A stretch of 46,148 nucleotides of DNA from an uncultured Prevotella sp. (GCA_900555035.1 USJX01000016.1:1-46148), one strand, 5' to 3'; positions 33,625-41,096 are shown, numbered from the stretch's first letter. Translations and numbers: made by a program. The notes: generated by a model not told the origin, from the sequence alone.

Positions 33625-33690
33625 GCTTAAACTTGAGAAGTTGCTTATGGCTTAAACTTAATTCGTTTCCTATAACTCCAGCTTAAACTT
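33625..33690. repeat. Three copies of GCTTAAACTT at the LPS-kinase-like gene's 3' end
   Basis: GCTTAAACTT occurs at 33625-33634, 33650-33659 and 33681-33690; the last encodes the protein's FKLEL end, and the two others lie beyond the stop codon with similar flanks. They look like decayed duplications of the 3' end. Confidence 0.6.
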
Positions 33691-34422
33691 GATAGGATGC
33701 TTCTTGCCATAGCGGGTCCAGAACTTGGCGCGTTCCTTCATCACATAATCCACGGCCTCATCCACGTTGTAATCTCTTACCTTGGCATATTCAGAGACCA
33801 GGATTCGGATGAATTCCTTAGGTCCCCAGAACTTTCGGAGATTATAGAGTCCTTCCTTGACGCTGATTTCTCCAAACTTCATGCGGTTGATATCCACGAT
33901 GATGAAATGGAAGCCTTCTTCATCCTGCTTCCACAGCACATTGCCCGGCGTGAAATCCTTATGCAGAATTTTCTTGTTGTGCATATCAGCTGCGAAATGC
34001 GCCAACGCCTTAGCCAGCTTTTCGTAGGTACCAGGGGCTGCATCACCCACTTCGTAAAGGGTATGCAGGTTATCACACTGCAGGGTGATGAGATAGGTAT
34101 ATCCCAGGAGTCCGATGGCATTACGCTCTTCAATGAGTGCAATAGGCGCAGGGGTTCCGATGCCTTTCTTCTCCAATATCATCGGATATTCAAAGGCACG
34201 CTCTCCCTTAGGCTTTCTGATGCCCCAGGAATAAACCAGACTGTTAGGTCCCTTTGGCACATGATAGCGCTTTACATTAATAAGGGTTCCATCAGGAGCC
34301 TCCATCACCTTAATGAGATTGCGACCCGTGTAAATCACACGTCCTTCCTTCTCGAACACATCCGGGATGCGTTCGATAAAACTTCTCATCTCTTCGTATT
34401 TTGGGTTTATCTTTATCTTCAT
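33670..34422 (-). CDS. LPS-kinase-like protein (Kdo/WaaP, InaA family)
   Basis: A 250-residue kinase-fold protein of the lipopolysaccharide kinase (WaaP/KdkA) type. The catalytic loop is HKDFTPGNVLW (about 154-164), where Asp156 and Asn161 are the catalytic base and metal ligand, followed by IIVDINRMKFG (Asp about 175 as metal ligand). An N-terminal nucleotide-binding half includes LINVKRYHVP with the probable catalytic Lys. It may phosphorylate Kdo or heptose in the LPS core on the cytoplasmic side. It follows the AlbA_2 gene by 21 bases, so the two are likely co-transcribed, though an LPS kinase beside an AlbA_2 protein is unusual. Confidence 0.85.
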   Translation of the reverse strand: MKIKINPKYEEMRSFIERIPDVFEKEGRVIYTGRNLIKVMEAPDGTLINVKRYHVPKGPNSLVYSWGIRKPKGERAFEYPMILEKKGIGTPAPIALIEERNAIGLLGYTYLITLQCDNLHTLYEVGDAAPGTYEKLAKALAHFAADMHNKKILHKDFTPGNVLWKQDEEGFHFIIVDINRMKFGEISVKEGLYNLRKFWGPKEFIRILVSEYAKVRDYNVDEAVDYVMKERAKFWTRYGKKHPIKFKLEL

Positions 34423-34443
34423 TTCTTTACTATACTATACTTC

Positions 34444-35400
34444 TTATTTTATATTTACTTTCTTGTATTTCTGATTACTTGCTGTAGGATTATCAGGATT
34501 AGTCATCTGCAGATATCCTGCTGCGACAAGAGACGTGATGTAACGTTCACGATTCTTTGTCTGATTCGAAACACCTAATCGTTCCATAATTTCTAGTGAT
34601 GTACGTGGTACAGAACAGAAATTGATGATATCCTTCTGCTTGTTTGTCAAAGTCACTTTTTTAGTGTTATAGTCTTCGACTTGGTTACTATTTCCACAGA
34701 CTTCGTTACTAACTTGGTTACTTTCAACTTCAACTTGGTTACTTTCTCCTCTCCAAACCGTAATGACGAATTCCTGTGCCTTGTCATTATTCGTAAATGT
34801 AACATTGACATCTTCATCAAGTGATGCCTCATTAAAGGTGTCACCTATCAATCCTTTCTTCTCCAATACTCTATCAAAACGATTGCCCAAAAACTGCTTG
34901 ATGGTCGTTTCATCAAGGTCGTTAATGGTTGCATCCCTAACACCAGCCTCATCAGGAGCAAAACTTCCGCAGTCGGTCATCATTTCTGCCAGTTCGGCAT
35001 TATCGAACACCTTACGCTTGTCGGCACCATTCTTCACCCATACGATTCCCTTGTTGTCGTGATAAGGCTTGTTGAGCCCTTCCTTTACTGTTGCAATAAC
35101 CAAGTAGCCATCTTCTACTTCAACAGTATCTATCTTTATCAATATAGAGGGTACTACATTTTCTGAAGCCATATCGCTCAACAGGTTAGTAGTTTCCTGT
35201 ACCTCGGAATACGACAAGGCATTGGTTTCTCCAGTCTTGTCCTTTATACCAACTACCAACTTGCCACCACGTGAATTACTGAAAGCCACCAACTCACAGG
35301 CAATATCATATTTGTCGAGAATGCGTTCCTTGAACTGCACTCCCGACACCTCGCCAGCCTTTATCTGTTTCTGTATATCATCCATCATTCTTTGATACAT
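34444..35400 (-). CDS. AlbA_2-domain protein with wHTH, apparently lacking its middle ATPase-like domain
   Basis: A 318-residue protein: an AlbA_2 (Schlafen-type) domain at residues about 15-130 (VQFKERILDKYDIACELVAF, NSRGGKLVVGIKD, then IVWVKNGADKRKV), and a winged helix at about 250-318 (LTNKQKDIINFC, TSLEIMERLGVSNQT). In the family as I know it a HATPase_c_4/RecG-like domain of roughly 170 residues lies between. Here DRVLEKKGLIGDTFNEASLDE is followed directly by DVNVTFTNNDKAQEF, which looks like the end of that missing domain. So an in-frame deletion is likely. The linker has three SNQV repeats. It is probably not functional as the full protein; a reduced DNA/RNA-binding protein remains possible. 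Confidence 0.75.
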   Translation of the reverse strand: MYQRMMDDIQKQIKAGEVSGVQFKERILDKYDIACELVAFSNSRGGKLVVGIKDKTGETNALSYSEVQETTNLLSDMASENVVPSILIKIDTVEVEDGYLVIATVKEGLNKPYHDNKGIVWVKNGADKRKVFDNAELAEMMTDCGSFAPDEAGVRDATINDLDETTIKQFLGNRFDRVLEKKGLIGDTFNEASLDEDVNVTFTNNDKAQEFVITVWRGESNQVEVESNQVSNEVCGNSNQVEDYNTKKVTLTNKQKDIINFCSVPRTSLEIMERLGVSNQTKNRERYITSLVAAGYLQMTNPDNPTASNQKYKKVNIK

Positions 35401-35443
35401 TCTTGTTCAACAACTCGTTATTAAATATAGGTGAATACCCTTG

Positions 35444-35451
35444 CAAAGTTA
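35444..35451 (-). promoter_or_regulatory. -7 box for the AlbA_2 gene
   Basis: The minus strand reads TAACTTTG, 43 bases before the ATG at 35400. A similar AGGTGAA-N-AAAGTTA block recurs about 50 bases away on the upstream side. Confidence 0.7.
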
Positions 35452-35517
35452 CAACAATATTTTTAAATAAAGGTGAAATGCTCTCAAAAAAGTTACGGAG
35501 ACTGCAAAAAACAAATT

Positions 35518-35546
35518 AAACAAGGTTGTTTAAAACAAAGTTGTTT
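35518..35546. repeat. Two tandem AAACAA-TTGTTT palindromes
   Basis: AAACAAGGTTGTTT (35518-35531) and AAACAAAGTTGTTT (35533-35546), period 15. They share the AAACA and TTGTTT halves with the first units of the 22-base array. Confidence 0.75.
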
Positions 35547-35631
35547 AAAATCTGCAACTTTTTTACAGAAATTGCTATTAATCAACGAATTACGCTTAAT
35601 ATTAGAAAAGGACAAACGGGGCGATTTTTAA

Positions 35632-35748
35632 AACACGGACAAATTGAATTTGTCCGGATGGTTGTCCAGCAGGCTTGTAATCATAAGAAATTCAAGAAGT
35701 TACAAGCCTCCGGACAATTTGTCCGGACAAATTGAATTTGTCCGTGTT
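35632..35748. repeat. 117-base nested inverted repeat
   Basis: The arms 35632-35679 and 35701-35748 are near-perfect complements over about 48 bases, starting AACACGGACAAATT and ending GGCTTGTA, around a 21-base AT-rich loop. Each arm has its own smaller palindrome, such as GGACAAATTGAATTTGTCC in the left arm and CCGGACAATTTGTCCGG in the right. The element could form a cruciform or a strong hairpin RNA. Confidence 0.85.
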
Positions 35749-35780
35749 ATTTTTTTAAGAGATAGGAAAAAGAAGCCAAT

Positions 35781-36066
35781 TTGTTTCACTCATCGAAACA
35801 CCTTGTTTCTATAATAGAAACACCTTGTTTCAAATATAGAAACGAAGTGTTTCCATGATTGAAACTAAAACCCGATAGCAGAGAAGCGATAAACAACAAG
35901 CCAGAATACATTAGGCAAAAAGCTAGAAAGCATTAGACAAAAAGCTAGAAAGCGATAATCAACTAGCTAAAAGGCGATAAAACATCAACCAAGAAGCTAT
36001 GACTTTCCAACCAAGAAACTATGACTTTCGACCCACAAAACTATGACTTAGATTTTTTAACACAAT
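35781..36066. repeat. Array of 13 degenerate units with exact 22-base period
   Basis: Units start at 35781, 35803, 35825, 35847, 35869, 35891, 35913, 35935, 35957, 35979, 36001, 36023 and 36045. Nearly all carry GAAAC, GAAGC or GAAAGC at unit positions 14-19, often followed by a GAT or TAT end. Units 1-4 open with TTGTTTC (GTGTTTC in unit 4), so they form GAAACANNTTGTTTC-like palindromes across unit borders. Units 7-8 share AAAAAGCTAGAAAGC, and units 10-12 share the AA(G/A)CTATGACTT passage. A 22-base period is two helical turns. It could be iterons of a replication origin or an operator array for the gene downstream. Confidence 0.8.
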
Positions 36067-36112
36067 TTGCCCCAAATGGCTGCTGAATTTCGGACCTTAT
36101 CACCAGCCGAAA

Positions 36113-36144
36113 TTTGGCGGTTACAAAAGATTGTTGTATTTTTG
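36113..36144 (+). promoter_or_regulatory. Promoter of the DUF3987-like gene
   Basis: TTTG at 36113-36116 and TATTTTTG at 36137-36144 with 20-base spacing; about 52 bases from ATG 36197. Confidence 0.75.
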
Positions 36145-36196
36145 CCCCCGATTACCGGATAGTCCGGCAAACTAACAATTTAAACACTAAAATATC

Positions 36197-37495
36197 ATGG
36201 TTAATTTCACTTTAAAAAATGCTGAGAATCTTTTGGCTGCCCAGGCTAGTACCCAACCACTTAACGACTTCCCTGTTGATCAGCTCCCACTCGGACTCCG
36301 TGACTCGCTCTCTGGCGTAGCCCCTGAGGCACGTGTGCCTGCCCTCTTCTCTGCCCTCCCCATTGCCGCTGCCTACGCCGACGGTCTGAAGGCGAAGTAT
36401 TGCGACGGCAGCGAGACTCCGATGGCACTCATGTCTATCATCATCGGCGAACAGGCTTCGGGCAAGGGCGTGTGTCGTAGAATAGAGAGCATCTGGGCAA
36501 AGAAGATGGATAAGGACGATGAGATTCCTCGTGAGGACGAAGCCTGGTATCAGCAGAACAAGGGCAAGAAGGGCGTGATTGACCCTAAACCTTGCATCCG
36601 TCACATCGGAGATACAATCTCGAAGTCGGCTTTGATGAGACGTCAGCTCTGTGCCGACGGCCACACCATGTATATGTTCAGCGAGGAGCTCGGTTCGATG
36701 AAGAGCGTATGGAAGGTGTTCGGTGACTACTTCCGTAAGGCGTTCGACCTGAGCGAGGTGGGCCAGGACTACATCACCGCCACCAGCGGCGTAACCCACG
36801 CCCAGCTCAACTTCACCGGCTGCTGCACCCAGAATATCTTCCAGAAGTTCTTCACCGATGACAACATCGAGGACGGCTCCTCTTCCCGCATGATGCTCGC
36901 CAAAATGCCAGATACATCTTTCGCACCCCTCAGCCAGCACCACGGCTATACCGAGGAGGAGCAGGCCAACATCCTCAAGGCGGTAAGTCTGCTGGAGCGT
37001 AGTCACGGCGTGATGGAGCTGCCCCGTATGTGCGAGGAGTTCTGCCAATGGATCGAAGCAAAGAGACAGCTCGCCCTGGCGAATGCCGATCGTGTGATGG
37101 ATGTGTATCGTCGCCGTTCCGCCGTCATCGGCTTCCGTTGTGGCATCATCTTCCACATTCTGGAGCAGACCGAAGAGGAGACTGATGCCTGCATCCGTTT
37201 TGCCAAGGCTGTGGCCGACTATGTGCTCGCCATGCAGATGGAGCTGTTTGGTCTGCGTCTCGACAAGCAGCAGCAGTTCAACGAGGCCATCCCGGTTTAT
37301 AAATCCCGTAACACCCTGCTCTTCGCCCAGCTCCCGGAGCAGTTCACCCTCTTCGATGCCAGCCGTGAGCGTGGCGACGGAGCCAGTCGTGAAACCATCC
37401 GTAAGATGATAAGCCGTTGGACCAAGCGTGGTCTCTGCAAGAAGCTGAAGGGTGGCGACACCGAAATCTGGCAGAAGCTTACCCTCTCGGCATAA
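36197..37495 (+). CDS. Stand-alone DUF3987-like P-loop protein (primase/helicase type)
   Basis: A 432-residue protein. The P-loop-like IIGEQASGKGVCRRI (about residue 90) has GKG instead of GK[ST], as I recall for DUF3987 proteins of Bacteroidetes, which act as primase-helicase components in mobile elements. Other clear blocks are MYMFSEELGSMKSVWK (about 160), possibly the Walker B region, and a C-terminal winged-helix-like tail ASRETIRKMISRWTKRGLCKK (about 400-420). In the usual mobile genes this domain follows a VirE_N/BT4734-like domain; here the protein starts just before the P-loop half, so it is short but not visibly broken. The gene stands alone, with the 22-base array and other repeats upstream, which hints at a replication-type role. 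Codon use is strongly biased (many CGT). Confidence 0.7.
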   Translation: MVNFTLKNAENLLAAQASTQPLNDFPVDQLPLGLRDSLSGVAPEARVPALFSALPIAAAYADGLKAKYCDGSETPMALMSIIIGEQASGKGVCRRIESIWAKKMDKDDEIPREDEAWYQQNKGKKGVIDPKPCIRHIGDTISKSALMRRQLCADGHTMYMFSEELGSMKSVWKVFGDYFRKAFDLSEVGQDYITATSGVTHAQLNFTGCCTQNIFQKFFTDDNIEDGSSSRMMLAKMPDTSFAPLSQHHGYTEEEQANILKAVSLLERSHGVMELPRMCEEFCQWIEAKRQLALANADRVMDVYRRRSAVIGFRCGIIFHILEQTEEETDACIRFAKAVADYVLAMQMELFGLRLDKQQQFNEAIPVYKSRNTLLFAQLPEQFTLFDASRERGDGASRETIRKMISRWTKRGLCKKLKGGDTEIWQKLTLSA

Positions 37496-37540
37496 AGCAC
37501 ATCTACACTTTCTGTATAAAGCATCTATAGCTCCTTAAAA

Positions 37541-37586
37541 CAGTTAATCCCCCATCACGCTTTGGCAGCGTGATGGGGGATTACTG
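37541..37586 (+). terminator. Terminator copy A
   Basis: CAGTTAATCCCCCATCACGC (37541-37560) pairs with the right arm 37568-37586 (GCGTGATGGGGGATTACTG), with one bulged T, loop TTTGGCA. A nearly identical copy lies at 38905-38950. Confidence 0.85.
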
Positions 37587-37637
37587 TTTCTGATGATATC
37601 ACCATTTCATTGCTGACAACACTCGAAAAAGAGATAA
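37541..37637. repeat. Direct repeat A flanking the AAA ATPase gene
   Basis: About 80 bases (terminator plus ACTGTTTCTGATGATATC and ATTGCTGAC) match the stretch 38905-38990. The end resembles the last codons of the sulfatase gene, as if it were a remnant of that gene's 3' end. Confidence 0.8.
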
Positions 37638-37668
37638 TGATGAAAATAAAAACATAAAGTTTCATAAA

Positions 37669-37701
37669 TTATACCCTAGGGTATAATACCTTTGGGTATA
37701 A
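37669..37701. promoter_or_regulatory. TTATACCC palindrome and half-site before the AAA ATPase
   Basis: A perfect 18-base palindrome TTATACCCTAGGGTATAA (37669-37686) is followed by another GGGTATAA half (37694-37701), directly before the -7 box. This is the layout of a repressor operator. Confidence 0.65.
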
Positions 37702-37706
37702 TTTTG

Positions 37707-37714
37707 TAACTTTG
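37707..37714 (+). promoter_or_regulatory. -7 box for the AAA ATPase at 37738
   Basis: TAACTTTG, 23 bases before ATG 37738. Confidence 0.75.
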
Positions 37715-37737
37715 CAGAAAATCAAGACTTTAAGTAT

Positions 37738-38883
37738 ATGAACAAGATACCATTTGAATATGGTTCTATCGCTGAAAATGAATATTTCATTGATAGAATC
37801 GAAGATAGAAGAGACCTCAAGACTTTTCTTGGAGGAGGCATCAACGTGATGCTGATTTCTCCAAGAAGATGGGGCAAGTCTTCACTTGTCAAAGCCGCAA
37901 TGGAAGAGCTGAAGCAAGAACAGAAGGATGTGCGAGTATGCTATCTGGATGCCTTCAAGATTTTCTCTGAGGAAGAGTTCTACAACAAGTTTGCAAGTGC
38001 AGTACTCCAGGGCGTTTCTTCCACTATGGAAAAGAGATGGGCCGACATCGTAAAGTTCATCCAATCCATATCTCCAAGCCTCACCATCAACAGCGATCCA
38101 GTGAATGCAGTAGAAGTAAATCTAAACTTCAAGCCTTTGAAGGAAAGTGCCGAGGAAATACTCAATCTTCCAGAAAAGATTGCCAAGGCTAAAGGCATCC
38201 ATGTCATCGTGTGCATTGATGAGTTCCAACAATTGGCAAACCTGCCCGACTGGAAGCGCCTGGAAGGAACCATGCGTTCGGTGTGGCAGGGACAACACAG
38301 TACGACCTATTGTCTCTATGGCAGTAAACGCCACATGATGATGGATATATTCGGCAACTCGAAGAATCCATTCTACCGTTTTGGACAGATGATGACATTG
38401 AAGAAGATAGCCAAGGAATACTGGAAGCCTTTCATCCACGACAGTTTCTACAATCACGGCAAGTCTATCAGCGATGAAATGATAGAGCGAATCTGCAATG
38501 CCGTGCAATGCCACTCCTGGTACATGCAGCAATTCTGCTTTCTCATCTGGACACGTACGGCAACAGAGGTGACAGAGGAAATCTACCAGTCACAGCTTAC
38601 CAAACTTCTGGATACCAATGCCGATATGTTCATTACCGATATTGATGGCATGCCTGCCTCACAGATAGCATTCCTGCGTGCCGTCTGCATGGGAGAGACT
38701 CATTTCAATGCCCAACAGGTTGTAGCAGAATATGGACTCGGTGCTCCACGCACCATCACCAAAAACAAAAAGACTCTTGTAGAAAGAGACTTCATTGAGA
38801 AATCGGGCGATGGCTTCAAGATGGTTGACCCCGTCTTCGAACTGTGGTTCAAACGGGAATACTGCAACATCTTACCTCAATAA
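37738..38883 (+). CDS. Orphan AAA ATPase (archaeal-type ATPase_2-like)
   Basis: A 381-residue ATPase: Walker A SPRRWGKSS (about residues 41-49), Walker B VIVCIDEFQQL (about 158-168), a sensor segment CLYGSKRHMM (about 192), then a helical lid and a C-terminal winged helix (NAQQVVAEYGLGAPRTITKN, then LVERDFIEKSG, and FELWFKREY at the end). The fold is that of the ATPase_2/DUF234-type family (MNS clade of STAND-like ATPases). Many are orphans of unknown role; the arrangement is like that of toxin-antitoxin or defence ATPases, which is not proven here. The gene, with its promoter, lies between two copies of an 80-base terminator-containing repeat, implying acquisition as a cassette. Confidence 0.85.
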   Translation: MNKIPFEYGSIAENEYFIDRIEDRRDLKTFLGGGINVMLISPRRWGKSSLVKAAMEELKQEQKDVRVCYLDAFKIFSEEEFYNKFASAVLQGVSSTMEKRWADIVKFIQSISPSLTINSDPVNAVEVNLNFKPLKESAEEILNLPEKIAKAKGIHVIVCIDEFQQLANLPDWKRLEGTMRSVWQGQHSTTYCLYGSKRHMMMDIFGNSKNPFYRFGQMMTLKKIAKEYWKPFIHDSFYNHGKSISDEMIERICNAVQCHSWYMQQFCFLIWTRTATEVTEEIYQSQLTKLLDTNADMFITDIDGMPASQIAFLRAVCMGETHFNAQQVVAEYGLGAPRTITKNKKTLVERDFIEKSGDGFKMVDPVFELWFKREYCNILPQ

Positions 38884-38904
38884 AAAATAGAAAAACTATA
38901 TAAA

Positions 38905-38950
38905 CAGTTAATCCCCCATCACGCAGCCAAAGCGTGGTGGGGGATTACTG
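38905..38950. terminator. Terminator copy B, shared with the sulfatase gene
   Basis: The same 20-base left arm as copy A (38905-38924) pairs with GCGTGGTGGGGGATTACTG (38932-38950). The loop AGCCAAA is the reverse complement of copy A's TTTGGC(A/T) loop. It serves both the ATPase gene and the convergent sulfatase gene. Confidence 0.85.
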
Positions 38951-38969
38951 TTTCTGATAATATCGTTTT

Positions 38970-40955
38970 TTATTGCTGATGTCGCTCAATATACTCCGCA
39001 GCCTGGATATTCGAGAACACATAGTTCTTCAAATCCTGGAACTTAGACTCCTGCTTGGTTTCCTTCAGATTGCCATTCGGCAACACATCATAGCAGAAAC
39101 TGCGGTTCATCGACGGATTATAGACGAAGCAACGCTGATGGTCTCTTGCCACAATCTGGTTATCTGCCGAATAGAATACCATCGGGCGCTGCTGCTTCAG
39201 CAGATCCACGCCGAAGCCCTCGTACTCATAATTCAGATTCATCAGGCCGAAAAGCGTAGGCATTACATCTACCTGCATACCCAAACCGGCATACTGCTGC
39301 TGCGGAACACCCGGACCGAAGATGATGAGCGGAATGTGGTTGTACGACTGAGGCAACTCGCCCTCGCTCTTACCCACCAACTTGCCATGGTCTGCCTGAA
39401 TCACGAATATCGTGTTCTTATACCAAGGCTCCCGGCTTGCCTTCTTCAGAAAGTCGCCTATCGCCCAGTCGGCATACTCCACAATCTGCGTTTCCTTCTC
39501 CTTGGTCTTCGGCTTGAAGAAATCAGGAATGATATATGGCGGATGATTGCTCACGGTGAGGATGGTAGCCATGAAAGGCTTGCCCGTCTTCGTCTTCTGG
39601 TTGATGGTGTTGAGGGCATAGCCCATCTCGAAATGGTCGCTCACGCCAAAGCTGTTCACCACCTCGCTCTTAGGATAGTTCTCCTGAGAGAAGATGTCAT
39701 CGTAGCCATTGGTCTGGAAGAAAGCCTTCATGTTGTCATACTGTGCCTCGTGGGTCATAAAGAACATGTTCTCGTAGCCATACTGCTTCAACACCGTGGC
39801 GATACCCTTGCGGCGCGGAGTTACCGTTCCCTTCATCAGGTTGCGGAACATGAGAGCAGGGAAACTGTAGAGCGTAGCCGTCATGCCATGGTTGGTATGG
39901 ATGCCGGCACTATAAAAGTGGGTGAACGCCAGGGAATGATGATAGAGCGAATCGAGCGTTGGGGTGAGCGGCTGCTGATTGCCGAAAGTGCCCAGCAGGT
40001 TTGCCGACATAGACTCCATCAGTATCACCACCACATTAGGATGATTCTTCTTTGCAGGAGAAGTATTTGCATTCTTCGCAAGCGAATGCCCCGCCTTCAT
40101 CACCAGGGAATCGTTCACCACCTCACGCTTCAGAATATTTGTGCTATCCACCTTTCCCGTGATATCCAGCCACTGGCGGGTATTCGTAATGGCCTCAGCG
40201 TATGGCATGAGATGCAGTTCCTTGTTCTCCTTGCGCATATCATCGAGCGCCGAAGTAAGGAGATTGAATGCCGGGTTGATGCCAAGCTGGTTGAGGAAGG
40301 AATCCTCGCAATAGTAAGCCTGGCTCACCTTGATAGGGTTATAGCCCATTCTGCCACGGATGCCGAAAAGGCAGGCACCTATCATCACCGCAGAAATGAG
40401 GAAACGGCTTACCACCAACACCAGGTGCATATTGTCCTTTGGCAACAGGAAAAGCCCCTCGAAATAGCGGCGCAAGCGGACGAGCGCATAGATAAACGCC
40501 CCCGTGAACACGAAATAGAGGGCGATATAGAGCCAGTAGGAAGACTCCTGCAAGAGCATGCCCGATGTGGTAGCCACATAGCCGAACCATCCGAAGATGC
40601 TGGAGTTGATGTTCTTGAAGAAATACTGAAAATAAGGGGTATTGGCTGCCGAAGGCATGAAGGCGATGGCAAACCATGCCGCATACCAGATGTTGATGCC
40701 ACGCAGCAAACGGCGATGACACCACCCCAGGCTGGCAGCAACAAGGAGCACAGCCACAGGCAATACCGAAATATAACAAGCAATGACATTGTCGAACCAT
40801 ACACCCTTGACAAACGCCATCACCCTACTCGCCTCTGCATCTACTATCATGCCATGCAGGGCTATGAATTCCACCAATCTGAAAAGAGTCATCACCAGCA
40901 ATGCCAATACATGCACCGAAAGGAGATACCCCAAAGCCTTAAAATATCGTTTCAT
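38970..40955 (-). CDS. LTA-synthase-type sulfatase (phosphoglycerol/phosphoethanolamine transferase)
   Basis: A 661-residue membrane enzyme. Five hydrophobic helices occupy residues about 5-195, followed by an extracytoplasmic alkaline-phosphatase-fold domain from about 300. Metal and catalytic residues can be read: Glu314 (VVVILMESMSAN), Thr354 as the nucleophile in GIHTNHGMTATLYS, and FVIQADHGKLVG near 485. The family transfers phosphoglycerol or phosphoethanolamine to lipids or glycans. In a Gram-negative bacterium lipid A or periplasmic glycan modification is more likely than teichoic acid. An ArnT-type transferase is divergent from it. The 3' end lies within the terminator repeat region. 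Confidence 0.88.
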   Translation of the reverse strand: MKRYFKALGYLLSVHVLALLVMTLFRLVEFIALHGMIVDAEASRVMAFVKGVWFDNVIACYISVLPVAVLLVAASLGWCHRRLLRGINIWYAAWFAIAFMPSAANTPYFQYFFKNINSSIFGWFGYVATTSGMLLQESSYWLYIALYFVFTGAFIYALVRLRRYFEGLFLLPKDNMHLVLVVSRFLISAVMIGACLFGIRGRMGYNPIKVSQAYYCEDSFLNQLGINPAFNLLTSALDDMRKENKELHLMPYAEAITNTRQWLDITGKVDSTNILKREVVNDSLVMKAGHSLAKNANTSPAKKNHPNVVVILMESMSANLLGTFGNQQPLTPTLDSLYHHSLAFTHFYSAGIHTNHGMTATLYSFPALMFRNLMKGTVTPRRKGIATVLKQYGYENMFFMTHEAQYDNMKAFFQTNGYDDIFSQENYPKSEVVNSFGVSDHFEMGYALNTINQKTKTGKPFMATILTVSNHPPYIIPDFFKPKTKEKETQIVEYADWAIGDFLKKASREPWYKNTIFVIQADHGKLVGKSEGELPQSYNHIPLIIFGPGVPQQQYAGLGMQVDVMPTLFGLMNLNYEYEGFGVDLLKQQRPMVFYSADNQIVARDHQRCFVYNPSMNRSFCYDVLPNGNLKETKQESKFQDLKNYVFSNIQAAEYIERHQQ

Positions 40956-40981
40956 CTTTATTCTACTTTAGAAATCGGGTG

Positions 40982-40989
40982 CAAAGTTA
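40982..40989 (-). promoter_or_regulatory. -7 box for the sulfatase gene
   Basis: The minus strand reads TAACTTTG, 26 bases before the ATG at 40955. Confidence 0.75.
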
Positions 40990-41054
40990 ATAATTATATC
41001 CCAATAAAAGCAAAAATTCCTGCCTTATTCTGTCTATAAACAAATAATTATATG

Positions 41055-41062
41055 TAACTTTG
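41055..41062 (+). promoter_or_regulatory. -7 box for the ArnT-like gene
   Basis: TAACTTTG, 34 bases before ATG 41097; divergent from the sulfatase promoter. Confidence 0.75.
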
Positions 41063-41096
41063 CAGCCAAAATAACATAATAAGACTTCGATAAGAC

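Larger units (their letters stand above)
35401..36196. other. Repeat- and palindrome-dense intergenic region
   Basis: An 796-base spacer with no protein gene. In order: the AlbA_2 promoter (35444-35451, minus) with a half-conserved direct repeat beside it; two tandem AAACAA-TTGTTT palindromes (35518-35546); a 117-base nested inverted repeat (35632-35748); a 13-unit array with 22-base period (35781-36066); and the promoter of the DUF3987-like gene (36113-36144). A small open frame at 35526-35735 has no protein character. Confidence 0.8.

Noticed and set aside
35526..35735. 69-codon open frame on the plus strand
   Set aside because: It overlaps the 117-base palindrome, has no promoter or family character, and is likely random.
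35781..36066. CRISPR array
   Set aside because: The unit is only 22 bases including any spacer, repeats are degenerate, spacers would be 7 bases, and no cas gene is near.
38973..41039. 688-codon open frame on the plus strand
   Set aside because: It is antisense to the sulfatase gene, whose protein has clear family motifs and membrane helices; the plus-strand translation is His/Arg-rich and shows no domain. Codon bias of the real gene explains the open frame.
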